Shown here: piece after piece, positions 18,182-25,916 of the stretch
How the letters are laid out: each line of letters begins with the position of its first letter
Numbering within the stretch: the first letter of the stretch is position 1
Source: Limnoglobus roseus
GTDB taxonomy: Bacteria > Planctomycetota > Planctomycetia > Gemmatales > Gemmataceae
DNA length: 64,000 nt
NCBI RefSeq assembly: GCF_008254045.1
Contig: NZ_CP042425.1
Coordinates: forward strand, 2,852,001 to 2,916,000
Reading direction: 5' to 3'
Translations under genes and position numbers: made by a program
The notes under the pieces: model-generated
Databases searched by the model: none
What the model saw: the letters and a program-made list of their open reading frames with translations, nothing else
What the model was told of the DNA's origin: nothing

Positions 18182-18196
18182 TGAGACGCAATCTCA
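18182..18196. promoter_or_regulatory. Candidate operator, TGAGA-N5-TCTCA
   Basis: A short inverted repeat, TGAGACGCAATCTCA, begins just after the feo -10 box, where a repressor would block transcription. It does not match the Fur consensus. An iron- or metal-responsive regulator is the natural guess from position only. Confidence 0.35.
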
Positions 18197-18213
18197 ACAA
18201 GCGGTGGCACGCG

Positions 18214-18444
18214 ATGCTGATGCCCCTGGACATGCTGCGAGCTGGCGAACACGGTGAAGTTGCCGAGGTTTCCGGCGACCCCGCGTGGGTCCACCGACTC
18301 GCCGAACTCGGCCTGCGGGAAGGCTCGCGGTTGTGCGTCGTGCAACCGGGCACGCCGTGCTTGTTGCAGGTGGCGAACGGTCGGCTCTGCCTCCGCGGGT
18401 CTGAGTGTTCGCAAATCCTCGTCCGGCCCGTGTGCGGAACCTGA
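18214..18444 (+). CDS. feoA: FeoA-type ferrous iron transport accessory protein (copy 1)
   Basis: 76 aa with the SH3-like FeoA fold: MPLDMLRAGEHGEVAEVSG, then HRLAELGLREGSRLCVVQ, and a closing strand LCLRGSECSQILV. FeoA proteins bind the cytoplasmic G-domain of FeoB and tune Fe2+ uptake. It is first in the operon; its TGA overlaps the next ATG (TGATG at 18442-18446), so the two are coupled. The start could be ATG 18214 or the ATG six bases later. Confidence 0.85.
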   Translation: MLMPLDMLRAGEHGEVAEVSGDPAWVHRLAELGLREGSRLCVVQPGTPCLLQVANGRLCLRGSECSQILVRPVCGT

Positions 18445-18671
18445 TGCCCACCCTCAACGACCTGAAGCCCGGACAGTCGGCCGAGATTCTTTCCATCGGC
18501 GGCGCTCCGGCCCTCGTGCAACGGCTCTACGAGTTCGGCCTGTTCGAAGGCGAGACGGTCGAGTTCCTGACGACCGCCCCGCTCGGCGACCCGATCGAAA
18601 TTCGGGCCGGCAACACCCGCCTCAGTCTGCGGAAGGCCGAGGCCGCGGGCGTGCAGGTCCAACCGAAGTAA
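18444..18671 (+). CDS. feoA: FeoA-type ferrous iron transport accessory protein (copy 2)
   Basis: 75 aa with the same fold as the preceding protein but divergent in sequence (MPTLNDLKPGQSAEILSIGG, then QRLYEFGLFEGETVEFLT). The start shares one base with the preceding stop. It lies nine bases before feoB. Two FeoA domains in tandem suggest both act on the same FeoB, perhaps as a heterodimer; that is inference. Confidence 0.85.
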   Translation: MPTLNDLKPGQSAEILSIGGAPALVQRLYEFGLFEGETVEFLTTAPLGDPIEIRAGNTRLSLRKAEAAGVQVQPK

Positions 18672-18680
18672 CGCCCTCCC

Positions 18681-20855
18681 ATGACAGCCAAGCCATTCAT
18701 CGTTGCCCTGGTCGGGAACCCGAACGCGGGCAAATCGACCCTGTTCAACGCCCTGTCCGGCCTTCGACAGCACGTCGGCAACTACCCCGGTGTGACCGTC
18801 GAACTCAAGAAGGGCAGCACCACCATCGGCGGCCGGCCGGTTGAACTGATCGACCTGCCCGGCACGTACAGTCTCGCCGCCCGCAGCCCGGACGAGATGG
18901 TCGCGGTCGATCTGCTGTTGGGCCGTTGCCCGGAGGAACCGCGGCCGGACGTGATCCTGGCCATCGTCGATGCGTCCAACCTCGAACGCCACCTGTATCT
19001 GACGACACAACTGATGGAACTCGGCACGCCGGTCGTGCTGGCCGTGAACATGGTGGACGTGGCGAAGAAGCAGGGCATCGCGGTCGACGTTGAGAAGTTG
19101 TCTCAGTCCGCGGGCTTGCCGGTCGTCGCGATTCAGGCGAACACCGGGGCGGGGTTGGACAAACTCAAGGCAGCACTGGCGGAAGCGGCGGGTCAAAAAT
19201 CGCCGACGCTCGCCGTCTTGCCGCCGGTTATCCACACCGAGGCGGACGCCCTGCACCAGACCTACAACGGCGACCTGCCGCCGTTCCTCGCCCGCCGGCT
19301 GTTGCTCGACGTGGGCGGCTACGCCGAGAAGTGGCTGACCGAGAAGCACGGGCCGTCGCTGAAGGCGACGCTCGATTCCGCCCGGCAACGGTTGATCGAC
19401 GCCGGCCACCCGATTCCGGCGGCCGAGGCGAAGGCCCGGTACGGCTGGATTCGCCAGGTCGCGGCCACCGCCGTCACGAAGCCGAGCGTGCGGGCCGTCA
19501 CCGCCACGGACAAACTCGACAAGGTGCTGACGCACAAGGTCTGGGGCACGCTGATCTTCCTGGCGGTCATGTTCTTCGTCTTCCAGGCGATCTTCGTCGC
19601 GGCCGACGTGCCGATGGGCTGGATCGACGACGCCACCGGTTGGGTCGCGGGCGGCGTCGAGTCGGCGATGTCCGCCGGACCGCTGCGGTCGCTGCTCGCC
19701 GACGGCGTGGTGAAGGGCGTCGGCGGCGTCATCAAGTTCCTGCCTCAGATCCTCTTCCTGTTCGGCTTCATCGCCGTCCTCGAAGACTGCGGGTACATGG
19801 CCCGCGCGGCGTTCCTGATGGACAAGGTGATGAGCCGGTGCGGGCTGAACGGGAAGTCGTTCATCCCACTGCTCTCTTCGGTGGCGTGCGCCATCCCCGG
19901 CATCATGGCGACGCGGGTGATCGAGAACCGCCGCGACCGCTTCGCGACGATCCTGGTCGCGCCGCTGATGAGTTGCTCGGCCCGCTTGCCGGTGTACAGC
20001 CTGCTCATCGCCGCGTTCCTGACCAAAGACCGCCCGTTCTGGCTGCCGGGGCTGATGCTGTTCGCCATGTACCTGATCGGCTTCGTCGTCGCGCCGCTGG
20101 TCGCCTTGCTGTTGAAGCGAACGCTGTTGCGGGGCGACACGCCGGTCTTCGTAATGGAATTGCCGCAGTACAAACGGCCGTCGCTGCGGCTGATCGTCCG
20201 CCGCATGATCGAGGCCGGGTGGGCGTTCGTCCGGCGAGCCGGGACGATCATCCTCGCGTCGATGGTCCTCATCTGGGCGCTGCTCTACTTCCCGCACACG
20301 GATGCCGCCGGGCAGAAGTACGAGGACCGCATCGCAGAAGTGTCGGAACAGGCAGAGAAGGCCGCGGTCGAAGAAGAGAAGGAAAAGCTGGAGCAGCAGG
20401 CCAACGAGATTCGCGGCGAGTGGAAGCGGAATTCGCTGCTCGGCCAGGCGGGTTTGGCGATGGAACCGGCCTTCCGCCCGCTCGGCTGGGACTGGCAGAT
20501 CGGCGTCGCCGTGCTCGCCAGTTTCCCCGCCCGCGAGGTGATCGTCGGCACCCTGAGCATCTTGTACGACGAAGGCGACGCCGACGACGAGAAGCAGGAA
20601 CGCCTTCAGAACAAGATCGCCAGCCGGTGGGCCGACGACCCCGTGCGGAGCAAGTACGGCGTGCCGGTGGCGTTGTCGGTGATGGTGTTCTTCGCGCTCT
20701 GCTGCCAGTGCGCGTCCACCTTGGCGGTGATCCGCCGTGAGACGCGGAGCTGGTGGTGGCCGGCCTTCACGTTCGTTTACATGACGGCCCTCGCCTACGT
20801 CGCGGCGCTGGTCGTCTTCCAGGTCGGCCGCGTGATCGTCGATGCCCTGGGGTGA
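18681..20855 (+). CDS. feoB: FeoB ferrous iron transporter
   Basis: 724 aa, a normal FeoB length. The N-terminal G-domain has G1 GNPNAGKST (12-20), switch region VGNYPGVTVE, G3 DLPG (58-61) and G4 NMVD. A helical spacer follows, then the polytopic pore region with the two Gate domains, including QILFLFGFIAVLEDCGYMAR and SCSARLPVYSLLIAAF, where the cysteines of Gate motifs are visible. A charged stretch rich in Glu and Lys (about residues 555-595) interrupts the membrane region, as in other FeoBs. It imports Fe2+ across the inner membrane with GTP hydrolysis, and is expressed with the two FeoA genes. Confidence 0.95.
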   Translation: MTAKPFIVALVGNPNAGKSTLFNALSGLRQHVGNYPGVTVELKKGSTTIGGRPVELIDLPGTYSLAARSPDEMVAVDLLLGRCPEEPRPDVILAIVDASNLERHLYLTTQLMELGTPVVLAVNMVDVAKKQGIAVDVEKLSQSAGLPVVAIQANTGAGLDKLKAALAEAAGQKSPTLAVLPPVIHTEADALHQTYNGDLPPFLARRLLLDVGGYAEKWLTEKHGPSLKATLDSARQRLIDAGHPIPAAEAKARYGWIRQVAATAVTKPSVRAVTATDKLDKVLTHKVWGTLIFLAVMFFVFQAIFVAADVPMGWIDDATGWVAGGVESAMSAGPLRSLLADGVVKGVGGVIKFLPQILFLFGFIAVLEDCGYMARAAFLMDKVMSRCGLNGKSFIPLLSSVACAIPGIMATRVIENRRDRFATILVAPLMSCSARLPVYSLLIAAFLTKDRPFWLPGLMLFAMYLIGFVVAPLVALLLKRTLLRGDTPVFVMELPQYKRPSLRLIVRRMIEAGWAFVRRAGTIILASMVLIWALLYFPHTDAAGQKYEDRIAEVSEQAEKAAVEEEKEKLEQQANEIRGEWKRNSLLGQAGLAMEPAFRPLGWDWQIGVAVLASFPAREVIVGTLSILYDEGDADDEKQERLQNKIASRWADDPVRSKYGVPVALSVMVFFALCCQCASTLAVIRRETRSWWWPAFTFVYMTALAYVAALVVFQVGRVIVDALG

Positions 20856-20859
20856 TCCG

Positions 20860-21036
20860 ATGGACGGACAACTCGCGGTCGTGACAATCCTTTTGCTGCT
20901 CGCGGGTGGCTACGTACTCCGCGCGACGTGGCGGGCCGTCCGCGGCACGCCGGGCGGCTGCGCGTCGGGATGCGGCAAATGCGCCCCGGCCGACGAGCCG
21001 AAGCCGGGCCGCGTCTCGCTGCCGCAAGTAAAGTAA
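20860..21036 (+). CDS. FeoB-associated Cys-rich membrane protein
   Basis: 58 aa, starting five bases after the feoB stop. One transmembrane helix (VVTILLLLAGGYVLRATW) is followed by a short Cys-rich tail, GGCASGCGKCAPA, with the CxxxCxxC spacing. This matches the small FeoB-associated Cys-rich proteins that often end feo operons. They may hold or pass on iron at the membrane or respond to redox; no activity is proven. The next gene, galT, starts seven bases later, so it may be read from the same transcript. Confidence 0.82.
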   Translation: MDGQLAVVTILLLLAGGYVLRATWRAVRGTPGGCASGCGKCAPADEPKPGRVSLPQVK

Positions 21037-21043
21037 CCGGCAG

Positions 21044-21961
21044 ATGACTTCCTCCGAATACCGCCGCTGCCCCGTGACCGGCCGCACGGTCGTCCTCGCC
21101 CCGCGGCGGGCGGAACGGCCGATGGAACTCCGTCACGCCGAACCGCACCACCGCAACCGCGTTTCGGGCGGCCACTGCCCGTTCTGCCCCGGGTCGGAAG
21201 CCGAGACGCCGCCGGAACTGTTTGCCATTCGCGACGAAGCCGGTTGGCAACTCCGCGTCGTGCCGAACAAGTTCCCGGCCGTCGATCCGAAATCGGGGGC
21301 GTTCGGCTTTCACGAAGTGCTGATCGAGTGCTCCGAACACTTCGCCAGCCCGACCGACCTGAGCAACGCCCAGTTCGCGAACATCTTCACCGCCTACCGC
21401 GAACGCCTACTCCACCACGCGGCCGACCCGCGGATCGCGTCGGTAAGCGTCTTCAAGAACGTCGGGGCCGAGGCCGGGGCATCGCTTGCCCACCTGCACT
21501 CGCAACTGGTCGCGCTGCCGTTCGTGCCGGAACCGCTGCAACAGGAATTAGCGGCCACGGACTGCCGCCACTGCGGCGGGCACGACCCCACTCGTGTCGT
21601 GGCCGAGTCGCCGCACTTTATCGCCGTCTGCCCGTACGCGCCGCGGTTCGCTTACGAGATGTGGGTGTTGCCGAAGGACCATCGGCCGCGGTTCGAGACG
21701 ATTTGCGAAGTCGAAGAACTGGCGGCGTTGATGAAACAAATCCTGACCGCTCTCGACCGCGTCCTGAACTTCCCGGCCTACAACTGGGTGCTGCACACCG
21801 CACCGCGGGGCGACTTCCCGTACTTCCACTGGCGGTTCGAGGTCTTCCCGCGGCTCAGCCGGGTGGCCGGGTTCGAGTGGGGCAGCGGCGTGTTCATCAA
21901 CGACGTGTTCCCGGAGCGGGCCGCCCGCGAACTCCGCGACGCAATCCTACGGGGCCAGTAA
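21044..21961 (+). CDS. galT: Galactose-1-phosphate uridylyltransferase-like protein
   Basis: 305 aa. HIT-superfamily nucleotidyltransferase of the Leloir pathway: it would exchange UMP between UDP-glucose and galactose-1-phosphate. The N-terminus carries zinc-site cysteines in HCPFCPGSE (Cys45, Cys48). The active-site motif is HLHSQ (150-154), a variant of HPHGQ, with His152 as expected nucleophile; NKFPAV and a second CRHCGG pair are also seen. It starts seven bases after the Cys-rich feo protein. Its last 15 bases overlap the end of the convergent WD40 gene. Substrate preference could differ from galactose. Confidence 0.82.
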   Translation: MTSSEYRRCPVTGRTVVLAPRRAERPMELRHAEPHHRNRVSGGHCPFCPGSEAETPPELFAIRDEAGWQLRVVPNKFPAVDPKSGAFGFHEVLIECSEHFASPTDLSNAQFANIFTAYRERLLHHAADPRIASVSVFKNVGAEAGASLAHLHSQLVALPFVPEPLQQELAATDCRHCGGHDPTRVVAESPHFIAVCPYAPRFAYEMWVLPKDHRPRFETICEVEELAALMKQILTALDRVLNFPAYNWVLHTAPRGDFPYFHWRFEVFPRLSRVAGFEWGSGVFINDVFPERAARELRDAILRGQ

Positions 21962-23431
21962 TCGGTCCATCGGCCACAACTTCACGACGCCCTCGACACC
22001 GGTGGTGGCCAGCGTCCGCCCGTCCGGCGACACGGCCAGGCACGCGATCGGCCCGAGGTGCCACGCGAAAGCTGCGACGGCCGCGTGCGTGACGGTGTCG
22101 AAGACGACGAGGCGTTCGCCGGCCGCGACGAACAGGTGGCGTTCGTCGGCGGAGAGGGCCATTGCCCGGATCATCGTGGGATGGTTCTGGTAGCTCGCGA
22201 CGGGGATTTGATAGAGCGAAAACGACCCGCCGTAATTTTCCGCTTTGAGGTCGTAGACTTCGAGGTCGTTGTGCCGGCCGACGAATACTGTCTGCGTTGA
22301 CTCGTGGTACGCGGCTCGGACGAGTTGATAAGTGTGGGATTCCGCTCGGCTAATTATCCGGTATGCTACGCGGGCGATCTCCTTCAGCGATTCCGAAGAA
22401 TGAAATCGAACACCTTCCGTTGTGACGAGGCACACGAAACGGGCGCTCGGATGGGTTGGCGGAGTGAGCCAAAAGCCACTGTCGATTGGTACTTGTTTCA
22501 GCAAGTTTCCTTCCGGGACTGATACGAGGATCAAGTCCGATAGGGCGTTGTCGAAGATGAGTTGGCTTCCATGAAGCGATGTCGAAAAGGCTGGAGCGAT
22601 GAGGGCGTCGCAAGCGAGTTGACTATAGGGTTTAGAGTCGTCGCGTCGAAAGATGACTGTACCGGGATGACTAACCGAGGGTTCACTGAGAACGACGCTT
22701 TCGTTGTGAGGACCCGCGAATGCCAGATACGGGGTTGTTCCGATCTCATCCCGGGCCAGTTCGTGCCGCTGAACTCCGCACGGGTTTTGCAAATCCCACG
22801 CACTGACTGGCCCGCCATACTCCACCGCGGCGACCCACTGCCCATCTCGACTAAACGCCACCGCTTGAAACGGGTTTCGCACCGCGTGTAGCCAGCCGCC
22901 GCGGTTGTCGCGCAGGGCGTCGTCGCCCGCTTCCTCGCGGCGGTCGTGGCAGGGGCCGCAGGTTTCGCCCATCCAGCCGAGCGATTCCGGCGTGCCGGTC
23001 GCGCCGCAGCCGCAGACGGCAATCCAGTCGATCTGCGGCTCGCCTGCGGTCGGCAGGAATCGCTGGTAAAGGTGTTGCGGGTAGCAGTGCCAGAGCGGCG
23101 GGCGGCGGGCGAGTTCGGACTTGTCGAGCAGTACCTTCGACGTGTCGTGTTCGATGCGGCGGCCGCGGAGGACGACGTGCTTGCGGCCGATGTGGTCGGT
23201 CCACCACGCGGCGACGAGCTGCGTGCCCGGCACGCCGCCCTTGCCGCCGCGGAACAGGTCGAAGCCCTCGGGCGACGCCCCCACTTGGCGGGCGAACTTC
23301 CGCCACTTCGCCGGGTCGTCCTTCAACAACCGCGTGCGGCACCGCTTGTTGGCCGCGTCGGCCGCATCTGCCAGCCGCTCGGCGATCTCGCCGGGCGACG
23401 GGTCGATCAGGATGGCCTCGAACTTGAGCAT
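21947..23431 (-). CDS. WD40 repeat protein with zinc-ribbon-like insert
   Basis: 494 aa. Residues 1-150 form an alpha/beta leader of unknown role. A Cys cluster follows, CGCGATGTPESLGWMG then CGPCHDRREE. It contains CxxCH, but with no signal peptide a zinc ribbon is more likely than heme c. The C-terminal two thirds hold WD40-type blades (NPFQAVAFSRDGQWVAAVEY near the start, LAVSPDGRTLATTG and VVKLWPMD at the end). It starts four bases after the DUF4340 gene and so closes that operon. Codon composition around 22,300-22,750 is less GC-rich than its surroundings. Confidence 0.75.
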   Translation of the reverse strand: MLKFEAILIDPSPGEIAERLADAADAANKRCRTRLLKDDPAKWRKFARQVGASPEGFDLFRGGKGGVPGTQLVAAWWTDHIGRKHVVLRGRRIEHDTSKVLLDKSELARRPPLWHCYPQHLYQRFLPTAGEPQIDWIAVCGCGATGTPESLGWMGETCGPCHDRREEAGDDALRDNRGGWLHAVRNPFQAVAFSRDGQWVAAVEYGGPVSAWDLQNPCGVQRHELARDEIGTTPYLAFAGPHNESVVLSEPSVSHPGTVIFRRDDSKPYSQLACDALIAPAFSTSLHGSQLIFDNALSDLILVSVPEGNLLKQVPIDSGFWLTPPTHPSARFVCLVTTEGVRFHSSESLKEIARVAYRIISRAESHTYQLVRAAYHESTQTVFVGRHNDLEVYDLKAENYGGSFSLYQIPVASYQNHPTMIRAMALSADERHLFVAAGERLVVFDTVTHAAVAAFAWHLGPIACLAVSPDGRTLATTGVEGVVKLWPMDRLLAP

Positions 23432-23435
23432 GGCG

Positions 23436-25889
23436 TCACTTGAAGAACGCCTGCGGCTTCTCCTTGAACTCCTTCAGGCCGGTCGCCGGAATTGTGAACA
23501 CGTCGCCCTTCTTCGTGATCGTCCAGCCGAAGTACATCGCACCGCCGTCGTACTCGTTGGCGAGCGTCACCGCGAGGTCCGGGTGGCCCTCGATCTGGAA
23601 CTTGATTTCCAGCGTGTTCACGGCGTTCGTCAGGTCGAAGCCCTGTTCCGGCTTGAACCCGCCGGGGACGTAGTTCACCGCCCGCGGGGCCGTGAGCGTG
23701 GCCAGGAAGATTTCCATCTTCGCCGGGTCGATCGTCCCTTTCTCGCCGGCCGGCTCCTTCACCACCCACCCGCCGGCGGTCCGCTCGAAGCGGTACTTCG
23801 TCGGCTGCTTGAGGGCTTGCTTCCAGCCGGTCAGTTCGATCGCCTTCACCTTCGCCGGGTCGATCTGGTACAGCAGGCGGTCGCGGAAGTCGTCGTTCTG
23901 CAACAGCACGAAGAACTGGTTGGACACCGTCACGACCAGCGGCCGCGCGTTCGTACGGAGGTAGACGAAGTTCTTGTCCTCGGCCTCGTTGCCGAACTCG
24001 AAGGTGCGGTCCGGCTCGGCCGGCGTGTCGAAGCCGACGACGACCTTGATCCGCGGGTTCGCCCCCAGGCCGTACTTCGCGAGGTCGGCGTCCGCCGGGG
24101 CCTCGGCCACCACGCGGGTCGCGTTCATAATCGGCAACCGGCCGACGCACTCCATCACCTTGCCGGCGTCGGCGGTCTGGCCCTTCAGGCGGTCCGGCGA
24201 CAGGTACTTCCACTGGTCCGCGTGGGCCTTGCCGTCGCTCTCGACGGTGAAGGTTTCGCCGCCGCGGACGATGGTGAGCTTTTTCACGGTGTTCGTCGGG
24301 AACGGCTTCAGGCCGCCGTCCACGTAACCGAGGCGGTCGCGGGTGAGCGTCGGCAGGGCCGCTTCCGGGAACTTCATGTCGGTGCGGATGCCGTCGGCCG
24401 TGATGCGGCGAACGTAGACGATGTCGCCCTCCTTCTTGCCGACGATGATCGTCACCGACGGCTTGCCGTCGCCCTTCAGCTTCGGCTCGGGCGGCATCTT
24501 CGCCGGGTCTTTCTCCGGGGCGGGTTTCTCAAGCCCGTCGTACCAGAGCTTGATCTCGGCCTTCTTCTCCGCGCCGGCGAACACGGCGTCGTAGGGGGCC
24601 GTCAGCACTTCCTTCGCACCCCGCGGTTGTGTCAGCGTTGTCAGAAGGGTCTGCACTGTGACGGCCGCCAGTTGCGGGTCGTTCGGGCCGCCGTACAGCA
24701 GCCACTTGGAATCGGCGGGCGTCGGGACGCGGCGGAGGTGCGCTACGGACGGGCCGACCGTGAGGTCGATGGCGTCGATGGCGAACTGCTTGGTCGAGGG
24801 GACGAGCGTGCGGTCGCGGAGGGCCGACGGGTCGGTGGCGACGGCCGCGAGGGCGGCGACCCGTTCGGGCACGGCCGACGCCTTCGCCACCACCGTGTCG
24901 GACGCGAGCTTGCAGTAGAACTTGTCGGTCTTGTCATCGACGCGCTTGCCGACGAGCAGCACGTCGGCCGGACCGCTTGTCGGCTTTACTTCGAGCCGCA
25001 GCACGTCCTTGTCGGCCGGGTCCAGGCCGTACTGGGCGAGCGGGCCGGGCTTCTCGATGAAGTCGTCGGCCGCGGCAACCTGCAGCGCCGTGAGGGCGTT
25101 GACGAGCGGTCGCACGCCGGTGAAGGTCGCGGGCGGGGCCTTCGGGTCGCCTTCGAGGTCGGCCACGCCGTAGCCGGCCGGGGTGGCGAACGTCCACTCG
25201 CCGGTGCCGGGGTTGCGGACGAGCTTCGTCTCATGGCCGGCCTTCGAGAGCGCGACCGACTCGGCTTCCGCCATCAGGTCGATTTCGCCCTTGAAGAACG
25301 CCCGCTGCCGGTAGTCGGCGAGCCAGCGAGCCTTTTCCCACGACTTGCCGGCCTTGTCGTCTTTACTTCCTGTGTCGGGGCGGAAGAGGCCGTCGATGTC
25401 GCCGCGGAGGACGGCGACCGGCGTGTTCGGACGGGTGCCGGTGGTGACGAACGTGATCGCGTTGCGGCCGAGGGTCGTGTCGCCGATGTTCAGGGTGGCC
25501 GCCTTGGTGCCGGCCTTGAGGGTGACGCTGAGGCCGGGCTTGTCGAGGCCGTGGACGGTCTTGTTGTCGGTCACGTCCTTCGACGGCGTCGGCTTGACGG
25601 CGAGTAGATCGGCGATGATCTTCCGCACCACGAAGGCGTCGGCCCGACCGCGGCCCGGTTCGGTCACGTCCCAATGGGTCTTGTCGGTCCGCGTGAGGAC
25701 GATCTTCCCCTCGGTCGGCTCGGACCGCACGAGTTCGACCGTGTCGATGTCGTCGGGCGTCACGCCGGCCAGCGGCTGAAGGAGGATTTCGCCGGCGTCG
25801 GGGGTGTTGTCGAGCAGCACCGTGACGAGCAGGCCGCCGACCGCGAACAGCAGGACCGCGAACAGAATCCAGGCCAGTTTGAAGTTCAT
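23436..25889 (-). CDS. DUF4340 domain protein, membrane-anchored
   Basis: 817 aa from ATG at 25887-25889 (an in-frame TTG lies two codons earlier). The N-terminal helix is FKLAWILFAVLLFAVGGLLVTVLL. The exported part repeats an alpha/beta unit, each with a phrase such as IDTVELVRSEPTEGKIVLTR, WDVTEPGRGRADAFVVRKII and WVVKEPAGEKGTIDP, the hallmark of DUF4340 proteins. At least three such units are seen. In planctomycetes these proteins are regularly encoded beside GldG-like ABC components, as here. The role may be to bridge the transporter to an outer structure; no function is established. Confidence 0.8.
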   Translation of the reverse strand: MNFKLAWILFAVLLFAVGGLLVTVLLDNTPDAGEILLQPLAGVTPDDIDTVELVRSEPTEGKIVLTRTDKTHWDVTEPGRGRADAFVVRKIIADLLAVKPTPSKDVTDNKTVHGLDKPGLSVTLKAGTKAATLNIGDTTLGRNAITFVTTGTRPNTPVAVLRGDIDGLFRPDTGSKDDKAGKSWEKARWLADYRQRAFFKGEIDLMAEAESVALSKAGHETKLVRNPGTGEWTFATPAGYGVADLEGDPKAPPATFTGVRPLVNALTALQVAAADDFIEKPGPLAQYGLDPADKDVLRLEVKPTSGPADVLLVGKRVDDKTDKFYCKLASDTVVAKASAVPERVAALAAVATDPSALRDRTLVPSTKQFAIDAIDLTVGPSVAHLRRVPTPADSKWLLYGGPNDPQLAAVTVQTLLTTLTQPRGAKEVLTAPYDAVFAGAEKKAEIKLWYDGLEKPAPEKDPAKMPPEPKLKGDGKPSVTIIVGKKEGDIVYVRRITADGIRTDMKFPEAALPTLTRDRLGYVDGGLKPFPTNTVKKLTIVRGGETFTVESDGKAHADQWKYLSPDRLKGQTADAGKVMECVGRLPIMNATRVVAEAPADADLAKYGLGANPRIKVVVGFDTPAEPDRTFEFGNEAEDKNFVYLRTNARPLVVTVSNQFFVLLQNDDFRDRLLYQIDPAKVKAIELTGWKQALKQPTKYRFERTAGGWVVKEPAGEKGTIDPAKMEIFLATLTAPRAVNYVPGGFKPEQGFDLTNAVNTLEIKFQIEGHPDLAVTLANEYDGGAMYFGWTITKKGDVFTIPATGLKEFKEKPQAFFK

Positions 25890-25916
25890 CGCCAACCCTT
25901 ACGGAATCGAGTGCGG

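Noticed and set aside
17550..20297. A long minus-strand frame across DUF1579, FeoA and FeoB
   Set aside because: It is antisense to well-recognised plus-strand genes and its product is compositionally biased (Arg/Gln/Asp-rich), as GC-rich shadows are.
22900..23000. CxxCH in the WD40 protein as a heme c site
   Set aside because: The protein has no signal peptide, and the Cys-x-Cys ... Cys-x-x-Cys pattern fits a zinc ribbon better.
23121..25607. Long plus-strand frame opposite the DUF4340 gene
   Set aside because: The minus strand has the DUF4340 pattern, signal anchor and operon context; the plus-strand product is low-complexity.
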